A stretch of DNA of 64,000 nt, taken from assembly GCF_030272615.1 (NCBI RefSeq), contig NC_081414.1, positions 311,005,664 through 311,069,663 on the forward strand, in the 5' to 3' direction. The DNA comes from Cryptomeria japonica. Taxonomy: Eukaryota > Streptophyta > Pinopsida > Cupressales > Cupressaceae. Of the stretch, positions 11,370 to 22,221 are shown in pieces; the first letter of the stretch is position 1; each line of letters opens with the position of its first letter. The notes beneath the pieces are model-generated. The model worked only from the letters and a program-made list of their open reading frames with translations, was not told the DNA's origin and did not search any database. A program made the position numbers and the translations under genes.

Positions 11370-12091
11370 CACTCCCCACCCAAACAAATCCTTCTTTCAT
11401 TCCTTTGCGGGCTCCTTCAAACCCCTTGCCATCCTATGGCAGAGTAGAAGTAGAGGATGTGCCATGCTTGACCTTTCTTGACAAGAAAAGGCTTTCACAC
11501 CCCCTCTGACAATCCTTCTCACTTTCACAACCCCTCTGACAATAAACAAACTCACATAGAAGAAAACAAAAAAACACCCATCCGGTATCACAAAGCACAC
11601 AACAACTCCATGCACGATCCTGCTCAAACATCATCTTCCTTTCTGAGGAAAAAAATACTCTCAGAAAATGAAAAAGGTTTCTTTTTTGAGTTTCTCTTCT
11701 ACCAATTAAGTCACCACTCCATTGTATTTATAACATTTTCACACTTAATTTGGTGATGCTCATTCACGCGAAACATCATTATTTTGGTATTTTTCAACAT
11801 GACTGTAGACTCTAGAAGTCATGCCTATCAAACCCACTGCATAACGATTTTGTTCTGATTTTATTCCTCCATGATTGGACAAATTCTGCTTTAGAATCCC
11901 TGACAACAAGCAACCTCAGCTCTTATTTCTCAGAGAAATCTATGATCTCCCATCTCTAACTCAGAAGCTATCAAATCCTTTTATGCCTCTGAAACCATTG
12001 TCCTTGCTTGTCTAATCAACCTCGACTCAAGAGAAACCTTCAAACTAGTCCCTCAGGAACGAGTCAACATCCAAGCCTTAAAATTTTTAGG
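11370..12091. other. Non-coding stretch, host side of the copia insertion
   Basis: No supported gene. Minus-strand frames at 11397-11627 and 11434-11634 are short and without recognisable domains. The first is in phase with the broken frame at 4914-5174 once the copia element is removed. The remainder is AT-rich. Confidence 0.4.
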
Positions 12092-12496
12092 TTGCGAGCT
12101 AGCGACCAGATAGTTTGTGGTTAAGTTTTATGGTTATTGCCAGCTCGCAAGGTATAATGTATGAAGACGTGATCAAGCCACGAGCTGACGACAAGTTGGT
12201 TTGGGTTTACATCGCGAGGTCTCTATCTTTTTGGGTGTTAGCATTTTATGTTACCGAGCTGGAGATTGTTAGTGAAATTGCTTTGGTCACGAGTTCTCGA
12301 GTTGGTCTAATGTCATACATTATAGCCGCAAGAGTTAGCGAGTAACTCATTCCATACAGTTGTCGCTAGCTCTCATGTTTGTTTAATGTTAGCATTTTTA
12401 AGTCACGAGATAGCGACTAGACAATTTGTGGTTAGGTTTAATGGTTATTGCTAGCTCGCAAAGTTAAATGTCTGAAGACCTGATCAAGCCACGAGC
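12092..12496. repeat. Two diverged 95-bp direct repeats about 310 bp apart
   Basis: 12092-12186 and 12402-12496 are alignable along their length: AGCGACYAGA, TTTGTGGTTA, TGGTTATTGC, AGCTCGCAA, GATCAAGCCACGAGCT. They lie in non-coding DNA upstream of the LTR remnant. The intervening sequence is also rich in short GCTAGC and CGAG words. Confidence 0.75.
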
Positions 12497-12818
12497 TTGC
12501 GAGTGAAGTGCTAGTGGTTAAGAGATAAATAGTTTTATGTTGGCGAGTACACGACAAGGGTTAAAGTTACCACTATCTCCAAGTCGTTGTGGTGACGAGG
12601 ACTTAACATTTGTGGTCGAGAATTGGCGAGTGCCAGTTCAGTTTCCCTCAGTCGCTAGATCTTGAGGTTACGAAGGCTTAGCATTTTTAGCTTGCGAGTT
12701 GGAGATAGAGAGAGTCATAAGGGCTTGTCTCTAGGTCGCGAGATTTTCTAATGGGCAGTCTTCCAGGCAGAGAGTTGATGACTGTGTGCCACATGTTTTA
12801 ATTACTTAAAGTTAATAT

Positions 12819-13065
12819 CTTGAAATCGCCAATATTTTTTTTTTATGGTTTGAAAATAGCTTGAAATCGCCAATATTTTATTTTTATGGTTTGAAAATAG
12901 CTTAAAATCGCCAATATTTTTTTTTATGGTTTGAAAATAGCTTGAAATCGCCAATATTTTATTTTTATGGTTTGAAAATAGGTTGAAATCGCTAATGCAA
13001 ATATTTTTCTGGTTTTAAAAACATTACCATTCGCCCATGCAATTATTTTTTGGGTTTTAAAAATA
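12819..13065. repeat. 40-41-bp tandem repeat array
   Basis: Four units begin at 12819, 12860, 12901 and 12941, each reading CTTGAAATCGCCAATAT, a T-run, then ATGGTTTGAAAATAG. A fifth, more diverged unit begins at 12981 and a related partial one follows. Such arrays are common in the U3 part of large plant LTRs, which would suit the LTR end at 13765, but this link is inference. Confidence 0.85.
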
Positions 13066-13279
13066 GTACAATTTGCCAGGATTTTTCACAAACTTTGAGC
13101 GATCGCGGCTAATTCGCGAATGGAGATTATTATTTTTCTCCGTAAACTGCAAAAATTCGCCAGTAAAATTAAATTTTTTTTCAGAATTATACAACTTTCG
13201 TCAGGTTTTTACACCTTGTCCAAGGGAGGGGTTTCTTAAAGTTTTCCCTGAGGCAGAGGAGTTGATCAATCATTGGTGA

Positions 13280-13765
13280 TCAAATTGGATTTAGAAGAGG
13301 ATTTAGTCCTCCGACATTGAGCTTAACCGGGACTGTAATCAGGCATGGTAGATGCTATTTCCAGCAGTTCACTCTATTGGATTGTTTTCCATTTATCTTG
13401 AGAAGGATGTAGCCTCTCCGTAGTTAGTGAGACTCTTTTGTAATGAGCAATACGCTCTAGGTAGTGTGCCTTCCTACAAGTGCAGGCCCCTCATTGTAAC
13501 ACATACTTTCTGCAGAAGTATCATCTGACTATGGGTAGGCTTCCCACTGTGGTTTTTCCCTTTCTGGGTTTTCCACGTACAAATCATGGTGTTATGTGGT
13601 CTGGTTGCTTTGCATTGATTATCTGGTTAATTGTTAAGTTGTATTGTTTACCGGTATCTGTTCCTACTGGTACTTGATTTGTTTAAGGTTGTATTGTGGA
13701 TTAAAAATAATCTGTTAACAACTGATTCACCCCCCCCTTTCAGTTGTTTACCGGTTATCCTAACA
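13280..13765. repeat. LTR remnant related to the solo LTRs at 24.3 and 55.2 kb
   Basis: This segment aligns with 24,900-25,360: the GCTTAACCGG start, GTGCAGRCCCC, TCATCTRA-TATGGGTA, TTTCCAC-GTACAAAT, then AACTGATTCACCCCCCC and TCCTAACA at the end. The opposite end, expected to begin with TGTTGG, could not be found upstream. The boundary is therefore set only where similarity becomes visible. Its right end abuts the truncated Tat LTR at 13766. Confidence 0.7.
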
Positions 13766-14036
13766 AGGAAGTGGTTAGAAGTAAGGACACATGTGTCCAA
13801 TTTGAAGTAAAAACTCAAATTTAATAGGGAGAGAATAATTAAATAAACAAACTCATTAAATTTATTTATTTAATTAGGAAATAGAAGAAATATAATTAAG
13901 ATAGGATGAATTAGAAAAATGACCTATATAAACAAATTATTAAATTCATTTATATAGTAGAAGAATAAAGACTTTAATTAATTAAATAACTTCGTACTTA
14001 ATTAATTTATCTCTAGACCAAATTTTATTGTATACA
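13766..14036 (-). repeat. Tat 3' LTR, truncated
   Basis: Aligns with 29,960-30,196 of the 5' LTR (GGTTAGAAG, AATTTAATAGGGAG, CTCATTAAATT, end TGTATACA), but the other approximately 0.7 kb of that LTR is absent. The truncation point coincides with the end of the LTR remnant at 13765. Confidence 0.85.
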
Positions 14037-14052
14037 TTTTGCCCCTCTTTGA
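14037..14052 (-). other. Tat polypurine tract
   Basis: On the minus strand a purine run containing AAAGAGGGGCAAAA directly precedes the LTR start TGTATACA. Confidence 0.8.
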
Positions 14053-14589
14053 AGCGATGTGTGACAACACATCAGTTCAAAAAAAAATTCAATCGATGCC
14101 CTAGGCATTCTGGATACTAATAAAAATACTGATATTTTCTCTAGACTCCAAAATTTGCATGGTTATTCGTGTATGCCCCCTCGGGAGATGAATAAGAGAA
14201 TTTGACAATTTTTAGGATTTTTTAGGAATTTTTGAGAAATTTTTTTTTTTTTTGAAAGTTTTTGAGAATTTTTTATTTTACGACAATTTTCAAATTTTTA
14301 AATTTGTTCGATCGATTCGTCTCCCGATAAAACAGAAGAAAATTAAATGGCTATGAAAAATTAATTAATTTGAAAAATAAACAATGCCACTTAATTCACT
14401 TTTTCATTTACTATTGAAAAGGGGTAAAGTTAAAATCATTTACCAAATAGCACATTAGCATTTTGAAAATTTGAGAATTTGGAGCTTTGAGACAACATGG
14501 TGATCATGCGGTGAAACCATCAATTTGAGTGTCTGCAATGATATCAGCGACCTCTGGAGTACGGTCCCTCGATACGTAAATCGAGAAGC

Positions 14590-14945
14590 CCTCTTCTTGT
14601 ACAATTTTTTATTATTTTTTAGCTCATTTTTTTCTTTGATTTTTCACGTTTTTTAGCATTTTGGCATTCAATTTTAGTGTTTTTAGTGTTCAGGCTCACT
14701 TTAGCATTTTTGGTTTGAGTTTTAGCGTTTGCAGTCAATGTTGTAGCATTTTTGGTTGATTTGGTGTTTTAGGTCATAGATATAGTGTTTCCACTGTCTG
14801 CTTTAGCACTATGGGTAATTTGGCATTTTGAGTAAGATTTTTAGCGTTTTTGGTCCACAGATTGGCATTTTGAGATTTTTAACTCTACCTGTCATTATTT
14901 AGCATTCTTATTATGCAATCTAACGTTTTGATTAATATGTGATTT
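14590..14945 (+). repeat. Degenerate TTTAGCGTTTTTGG array in the Tat 3' region
   Basis: The word TTTAGC[GA]TTTT(T)GG and its variants recur roughly every 20-35 bases across the segment, for example near 14,650, 14,708, 14,725, 14,745, 14,850 and 14,865. It is non-coding. The same word appears in opposite orientation at 27,405-27,780 and 28,865-29,165 in the leader of the same element. Confidence 0.8.
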
Positions 14946-15169
14946 TCCATCCACATCATTGATTAACTTCAATTATTCTTGATTACCGTGATGTTAATAG
15001 GTCGATAGGATAGATGATAACGACCTCATGATGAATGAGAGTCAATGTTAAAAGCTCAACGAGATTGATTGAATCTCACATGAGCTGAGTAGATTGATAT
15101 ATTGATTGACAGATATATTGATAATTCAAAACTGATATTGGGATTTTAATATGATAATAGGCAGACTTA

Positions 15170-17150
15170 GGTGTTCTTCAGTCTCGGGAGAGATTTCCAA
15201 AGACTTGGCAGTTGATATCGTGCCTTAGACAAATAGAGCTTGATCTCATTGATAGATGTGGACTATCTTCGTTGATCGATATGCCCCAGTATATGATCAA
15301 CTGGGGTTTGTTAATCACCATAGTTGAGAGGTGGCATAGTGAGCATAACATATTCCACCTTCCTATCGGCGAGATTATAGTGAAGCCAGAGGACGTGTAA
15401 AGGATCTTGTAGATTCTTGTTATGGGCGATCTTGTGTTCTACGATTTGACCGAGTAGGGTGGTACTGATTCCTTGAGGAGGATCTATCATGATGAATATA
15501 TTTGTGGATACGACATCCCTTGGCAAGAGATGCTCAATTTTTCATATGCATCGCTACCTTCGGTTCTCACCATATTTGTTGGAGGATTCCTTTGTCTTGA
15601 TCACAGGTCAAAGGGATTATTAGTAGATTGGGGTCATCTATTGGAGCAAATGATCATATAGAGCACATGGTTCTCCTAGGGTTCCTACATGTTGGCCCAC
15701 TTATATCATGATTTACACTGGGTGGTATACCTAGGAGATACTAGCTTGTTGGTTGGTGTTACGTTGTTACAGATATGGGCCTGGGAGCACATGGCCATCA
15801 CTAGACCATTAGCAGACAGGGATCAACCAATAGGGATACAATATGTTTACGGTTATATAGGTGTGGTTGTCTAGCGAGAGATAGGAAAACTAGAGTACAG
15901 GTGTTGAGCATTAGATGACCTTGATATAGTTATTTGGAGGCTGCACAAATATTATGAGCCATGGGTAGAGGATAGGCTTGAGATTAATTGTGTTCTCTTC
16001 GCGATACCTTATTGGATCTATGCCATATGTTATTGAGGGCTTCATTGTGACACGGGTGTTGAGGCAGTATGGTAGAGTACATGGACCTCCGTAAGGTACA
16101 ACACTCTATGTGCGGAGATGAGATGATGTGGTCGATTGGGGGCCTACCCTTTCTTGTGATGTGGCATATACAGAGTACATGACACTTGGAGCATAGGATT
16201 GGGACTATCTGACAGGTACTATTGATCCCAGGATGATGATAAAGTATGCACAGTACCTTGCTGCTCACCCTTTTCCTCAATTATTAGACCTAGATGAGCC
16301 AGTGCTTGCATTTGACGATGGGGAGAAATGATGGCTACATAGGTTTTGAGACAATAGCGAGATGGGGATGAGGGTGGACATGGAGGTAGAGATGGAGGAG
16401 ATGATAGAGATGGAGGAGATGGTGGTGGTGATGGGGGACGGGGAGGAGATGGTGGTAGTGGTGGTGTAGCAGTTACAGGTAAATCAAGGGCCAACAACTT
16501 GAGAGCTTCTAGAGAGCTTCCTACTGATTGGGAGACACAGGTGGTTCGCCGCATGAGATTTGGTGGATAGGAAGGAAAGGTGCAACATGCACCATAGTAG
16601 GCAAATCAGACACAAGGACCATCCCGACAGATACTTATCAGAGTGTCATCCTAGCAGTAGTAGGCATATATTAGTAGCCTACAAAGTCAACTACAATAGC
16701 TATAGGGGTAGGTGACACAATTATAGGCTCAAGTTGCTACATTGACAATTGAGTGGGATACTGCTATAGAGAGGCATGGTTAGGTACAAATATTGATACA
16801 GAGCATGCAATAGACAACTGCTCAAGGATTGACCTGGGATACTCTGAGGGAGCTTACATATTAGTTTGCTCGGGCTGATTACTATAGGATTCTCTATTTC
16901 TAGGTTGTGCCCTTAGAGAGACAGGAATAGTCATATGTGCAGAGCTCTAGGCATGGGGGATCACAGTGGGGTACTGAGAGTCGGGGCGTCACAGGCCCTA
17001 GGAGGGATCCAGGTGGTGGTGCTAGACCCAGTGATTATGGGGAGAGTTTCACTCATCGCCACACCCGAGACATTGATATGTTGTGACATGATACGGTTGA
17101 TTTTGTATACACTCTTTGAGACATTCGTTGATTCATACCACTCATTTTTG
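15170..17150 (+). pseudogene. Antisense plant mobile domain (PMD, aminotransferase-like) frame in the Tat element
   Basis: The frame runs opposite to the element's pol. The N-terminal part matches the PMD signature: W-x-LIT-x-VERW near 15,303-15,335, then FHLPIGE and PEDV near 15,354-15,400. The middle part gives LLQIWAWEH (about 15,765-15,790), the Trp-rich and arginine positions typical of PMD, and PYWIYA near 16,006-16,026. A Gly/Asp-rich repeat follows at 16,365-16,460 and a helical tail ends near 17,100. At least eight stops and several frameshifts are present. PMD proteins occur both as plant genes (the MAIN/MAIL group) and in transposons. The position in the 3' region of a Tat element and the antisense direction match extra ORFs known from plant Ty3/gypsy elements, as I recall them. 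Exact ends are uncertain. Confidence 0.75.
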
Positions 17151-19020
17151 TGATGTATCTCTCATATTTTTTTGATATCACTGTGTACTAGACATTGATT
17201 ATTTTTTGGCTATATGAGATGTAGCCGATGCCTGATGAGATGCCTTTGTGGTCTATATGATTTATTATGATGTGATGGATGTCCTTATTTATATTATGGA
17301 TGCATTTATATTTACATGTTCTATATGGTCTATATGGTTTACATTATGAAATGAATGCATTTATCTATTTCCCTATATGATTTTATGATAGGCAATTTAT
17401 GCATTTACCGATTATGAGATACATTTTATGATTATGCTATTTATCACTTATGTACATGTTTATGTGATAAATGCTTATGTCATGTAGTCTTATAATGTTA
17501 TGATGCTTATATATGATGCCATGTATTTGTGTGATGTTATAATGTGATGGATAACATGCAATAACTACAGGCTTATGAAATGAATGATGATGAATATACA
17601 ATGAAAAATATGTCGTGGTTACATGATGATGACATGAATGATGGTGAACATGATAATGTATATGATGAATATATTGACATGTAATTTGATGTGTGGATTT
17701 CTTTATGTACTATTGATGTGTAATGAAGTGCAATGTGCACATAATATGTTATGATATGCTAAATTATAAATGGAATGCGCAAATTTATTACATGAATGCA
17801 TAGATCTAATATGAAACTATATGCAATGACTATTTGAATGTGATTATATACAATGATTAATGCAACACAATGATTCAAATGCACCTATATGCAAAATGAA
17901 TCTAATGATAACAAAATATTAATAAATGAAATATTATGCAGATGGAATGATTGTTTTTTTTTTGTTTATGTCCAATATACTCAACCTCTTAATACGCGAG
18001 ATAACACCATTTGAAACCTCACCCTTGGAAAATGATACTTGACCTGATTGTGTAACATGAAGGAGACATGAATGCAATCTAGTCTAAGCATGCAAATATG
18101 CAACTAATGCAATGCTATCATTGGTTTGGTCACTTGATCATGCTTCTTATCATCATTGAACCTTTTAAAATGTTGTAAGATAATACAAAAATCTATTGTA
18201 TAATTCAACCATGATGACCTGAGTATCGCTTATAGATTTTGATATTGCAAGTTAATACAAGCATCGAGGTATGATGAAACCAAGATGACCTGATTATTTC
18301 TTGCATGCAAACAAACATAAGTTAATCATTTTACTATGAAAACCCGAAATTTCATCAATGATATTTGATTTATCATGTCCCATGACAAATTTTCACAGTA
18401 GTAATGATTAACTGACAAATATCAGAAAAAGAAAAGATCATGCTCCGTCCTTGCTCCTCTGCTTTGAGACATCCTTAAGTCACTTAGGAGGCATGATAAT
18501 TAAAAATCAAAATACAACTTGAACATTCAGACTAAAGCATTTTAGTCATGATTCAAGAGATATCATCCATTGATTGTTTGTTTGTTTGATGTTGAGTTTG
18601 ATTTTGATATGGGTACTCAATGTTTAGCTTTGGATTTTGTGATCTTTGGTTTTATAAGTGTTGTCTCGTTGTTGTTTGTTTGTTGCTTTTAAGTTCAATG
18701 TATATTGCTGCTGACTAGGTTCAGGATTTTACCCCTAGTCTGTTTATTGTGGGTATATACAATGGTCCAAACCATGGTGAGAATGTATACACAATACCTA
18801 ATTAGATACAAAAGGCCTTATTATGGATATGTGCAATGGTAGAAGATGGATGCAAGAAGAAAGTTGCATGACCTAATAGATGGAAGAGCTAGCTGACAAA
18901 TAGCGCTCATTTCCAGGTTTTTACTATTTTTTTTATTGCACTTTTTCTCATATTTGATTTTTTTCTAATTTTCTCTTTTTTTTTGTGTGTATTTTTCTCT
19001 TCTTTTATTTTATTTTTTAG
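17151..19020. other. AT-rich 3' spacer of the Tat element
   Basis: No supported gene. The sequence is rich in ATG and ATGAT words (17,200-17,960) and has a long pyrimidine-rich run at 18,920-19,018. It separates the integrase end from the antisense PMD frame. Confidence 0.5.
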
Positions 19021-19024
19021 ATAT

Positions 19025-20075
19025 AGAACTTTTTCAGATGTAGACTATTGATGGTTCTTCGAGATGATCTCCCTCAGTTGTGGATAACTAATAGGCACTT
19101 GACCCATATACAACTGTGATAATAGAAGGACCCAGCTAATTCGGCTCAAACTTTCCTTTCTTTAATTGATTTTGCTGGTTGCATGGATTCTCCTTTAGCA
19201 TGAGATCACCTACCTGAAATTCCCTAGGCTTAACCTTATGATTATAACTTTGTGACATTCTTTATTGGTATGATCTCAAGTGATCACAAGAATTTTCACG
19301 ATGTTCTTGTAGCAGTTCCAACTCTTGCAATCTAGACACCTGTCATTCTTCATCTAGAATGGGGTCTTTAAGTGATATATCTACCTCAACAAGCAATATT
19401 GCTTCTGACCCATAAACTAGGGAATAAGGTGTGGCACTTGTGGGCATGCGGATATTTCTAGGATACACCCAATTGAACATGCCAATCTCTACCAACATCA
19501 TTAACTATTTTTTTTAGGATTTTCAAAATTGTTTTATTTGATGCTTCTACTTGACCATTCCATTGCAGATAATATGGTGTGGAGAACCTATGCTAAATTT
19601 GAAATTTCTCACAGAGCTCTTATACATATTGAGTCTTAAAAGGTCATCCATTGTCAGTGATGATAGTCATGGGAATACCATAGAGACATATGATATAATT
19701 CAAAGTAAAGGTGGCTATCTATTTTCCTATGACATTTGTGAGTGGCACTGCTTCGATCCATTTTGTGAAGTACTTGGTAGCTGTAAGAATAAACTTGTGT
19801 CAATTAGAAGAAGGATGAATTTTTCCCGCTAGGTCAAGACCCCATTGACAAAAAGGCCAAGAAGAGGCTAAAGCATGAATATATTGTGTTGGTGCATGTA
19901 TGAGATTACCGTGGATTTGACACTGCTTGCACTTTTTGGTAAACTGAAAAGAATCTCTCTCCATAGTTGGCCAATAGTAGCCCAATCATATGAGTTTCTT
20001 TGAGAGAGTAAGACCACTTGAATGAGTACCACATATAGCATTATTAACTTCATTTAAATCCTTCTCATATTATTC
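19025..20075 (-). pseudogene. pol: Tat integrase
   Basis: From the right, the zinc finger part is seen at 19,880-20,055, ending in C-x2-C (CKQC). The core then shows WGLDLAG with the first catalytic Asp (about 19,838-19,860), TDNG with the second (about 19,650) and GQVEASNKT with the catalytic Glu (about 19,560). All three catalytic acids are retained. The C-terminal region contains a GDLML-type stretch and W-GPS near 19,130 and ends about 19,025; no chromodomain follows. Stops and a lost zinc-finger His arrangement make it non-functional. Confidence 0.85.
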
Positions 20076-20459
20076 TTGCTCAAGGCATCTAAGGAGAGTA
20101 CCATCCAGACCTCATCTATAGAGAGCATCTACGACAATAGTGTAATGAGCAGATTGTTGAATGAAATTTCATTTTTGGTTTCTTGATAAGTCAAGAGGGA
20201 GGGTACCATATTTCAAGTAGGAAAAAATTTGGCCACAATGGGAAGAATTAAGTCCGACTAGGTGATATATGAGTTGAGTATCAGGAAAATCATAAGTGGG
20301 AGAAAATAGTTCTTCCACTAGGATTTCATAATGATCTAGTTTTCATACGTTTGGAGTAGAGAAGCTATGGTGGCCATGGTGTCTACTTCTTTGTTGTCAT
20401 TCCTTGGAAATTATTCAAAATAAATATCCACAAAATACTTTTTGAAACCATCGACCATC

Positions 20460-20740
20460 CTTTTGTAAGGCATTATTTTATCATCTTTGGTTTGGCAATT
20501 ATCATTGACTTGATTGATGACCAACCTAGATTCTCCAAAAACCTGTAAACTTGTGATGTTCCATTCTATAGCCATCTTAATCCTTGTGACTAATGCCTCA
20601 TATTTTCCATATCATTTGTGCAAGGAAAGTTCAATTTGTATGATTTTGGGATGCTATGGCCTTGAGGTGTGATGAATAGAAATCCTACCCCTGATCCATG
20701 CTGTGTATAAGAGCCATCAAAATATACCTACCAAGTTTGT
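20460..20740 (-). pseudogene. Second (archaeal-type) RNase H of the Tat element
   Basis: Directly downstream of the pol RNase H on the minus strand is a second RNase H start, VYFDGSYTQHGSGVGF (about 20,683-20,733). PCTN then follows near 20,620, with a degraded rest. An extra RNase H between RNase H and integrase is a defining trait of the Tat lineage. Stops and at least one frameshift interrupt it. Confidence 0.72.
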
Positions 20741-21216
20741 GTGTTCAGTGTGAGGACATCGACATCTAAAAATTCAATGTGCAATGGATGATCATCATAG
20801 AGTGGTGCTTCTACTAATTGGTCAGCAATCACTTTCCCTTTGATAGATTTTCGATCAATGTACTCAATATCAAACTCACTCAAGATCATCACCCATTTGG
20901 CTAATCTACCTGTTAAGGCTGCCTTGCTAAGAAGATACTTCAATGGATCAATTTTAGCTATCAACTTCATTGAGTGAATTAGCATATAGTGCCACATCTT
21001 TTGGAATGCAAACACTACTGCTAAGCATGCTTTCTCAATAGGCATGTAGTTGAGCTCATACCCAACTAAGGTCTTGTCCATATAGTAAATGGATCGTTCT
21101 TTTCCATTAGGATCTTGTTGGGATAACATAGCTCCCAGTGATACACTCATGGCTGATATGTAAAGTAATATTGGCTTTCCTTCAATTGGTGACATCAAAT
21201 TAGGTGGATTCATCAA
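20728..21216 (-). pseudogene. pol: Tat RNase H (pol)
   Basis: An open stretch of 162 codons contains LLYISAMSVSLGAML, the RNase H start in which the usual catalytic Asp position reads Ser (Y-I-S instead of Y-I/L-D/A-type). It continues with QQDPNGKE, YYMDK-L, and E-N-Y-IEK-CLAVVFA, the Glu-containing helix (about 21,020-21,070). It ends with the GRLAKW and EFDI-Y tether typical of gypsy pol. Confidence 0.82.
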
Positions 21217-21229
21217 GTATTATATTATT

Positions 21230-22060
21230 TCATTGGAGGCCCCTTCACATTTGTTATCCCATTCGAAAGGGACATTTTTGTGCAACAAATAAGCAAAAGG
21301 ATGACAACGATCAACTAGTTGAGCAATGAACCTTCTAATGGATTGGAGTCTTCCTTGAAGCCAGCATAGCTGACTGATATTTTTTCAGGGATTCCATCTC
21401 CATGATCACTTTGACTTTAGCTGGATCTACTTCGATGCCTCATGTTGTAACAATGTATCCCAAAAGTTTGCCAGATGTGACACCGAATGCACACTTCTTT
21501 GGATTCAACCTTAGTTTGTATTTCTCTAAGCAATCAAAGATATTCCCTAATATTTTTGAGGTGGGCTTCTCTAGTGTGTGATTTAACCAATAGATCATCG
21601 ACATAATCCTCCATAAAAGTGTGCATCATATCATGGAAAATTGTCATCATCTCTCTTTGATATGTAGCACTTGCATTCTTGAGTCCAAAAGGAATTACAT
21701 TCCAACAAAAAGCACCCTACAGGCATGTGAATTTTGTCTTCTCTTGATCTTCTGGTGCTATTTTTATTTGATTATATCCAAAGAAACTGTCCATGAGAGA
21801 AAACATGGCGTGTCCAGCCATCAAATCTACAATGATATCTATGTTTGGCAAAGGAAAATCATCCTTCGGGCACGCTTTATTAAGATCTCTAAAATTTGTG
21901 CATACCTTGATTCTTTTCTCTGGTTTTGAAACATAAACTATATTTGATACCCATTTTAGATTTGCTACAGTTCTGATAAACCCTACATCTAGTAATTTCT
22001 TCAATTCTGCTTTGACCAATAAGGCTATGTGAGGATGCATCTTTCTCAGCTTCTACTTTA
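21230..22060 (-). pseudogene. pol: Tat reverse transcriptase
   Basis: The fingers-palm part is open at 21717-22040: WVSNIV-V-KP, R-C-NFRDLNKACPKDDFPLPNID, then the first catalytic Asp region (SLMDSFFGYNQI, with the usual D-F/D-S position present) and PEDQEKT-FTC. After a stop the frame gives PFGLKNA-ATYQR and the YVDD box at 21594-21605. The thumb is degraded toward 21,230. Order and spacing are standard for Ty3/gypsy RT. Confidence 0.88.
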
Positions 22061-22221
22061 CAGGTTTGGTAGTTGGTGACACATTCAAATGATGCATTAT
22101 GAGATTAGGGTCTAATCCTGACACGTATGTGTATGACCAGGCAAAATTTATTTCTCTTTGAAAAATTCAATATAGCTATGTTTTACTTGCTCTGATAATG
22201 ATGTTGTTGGATGTAAGATCT

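Noticed and set aside
12819-13065. CRISPR-like regular repeats
   Set aside because: Units are directly adjacent without unique spacers, and the context is a plant nuclear genome.
16219-16554. Proline-rich minus-strand frame
   Set aside because: It is the complement of the Gly/Asp-rich repeat of the antisense PMD frame.
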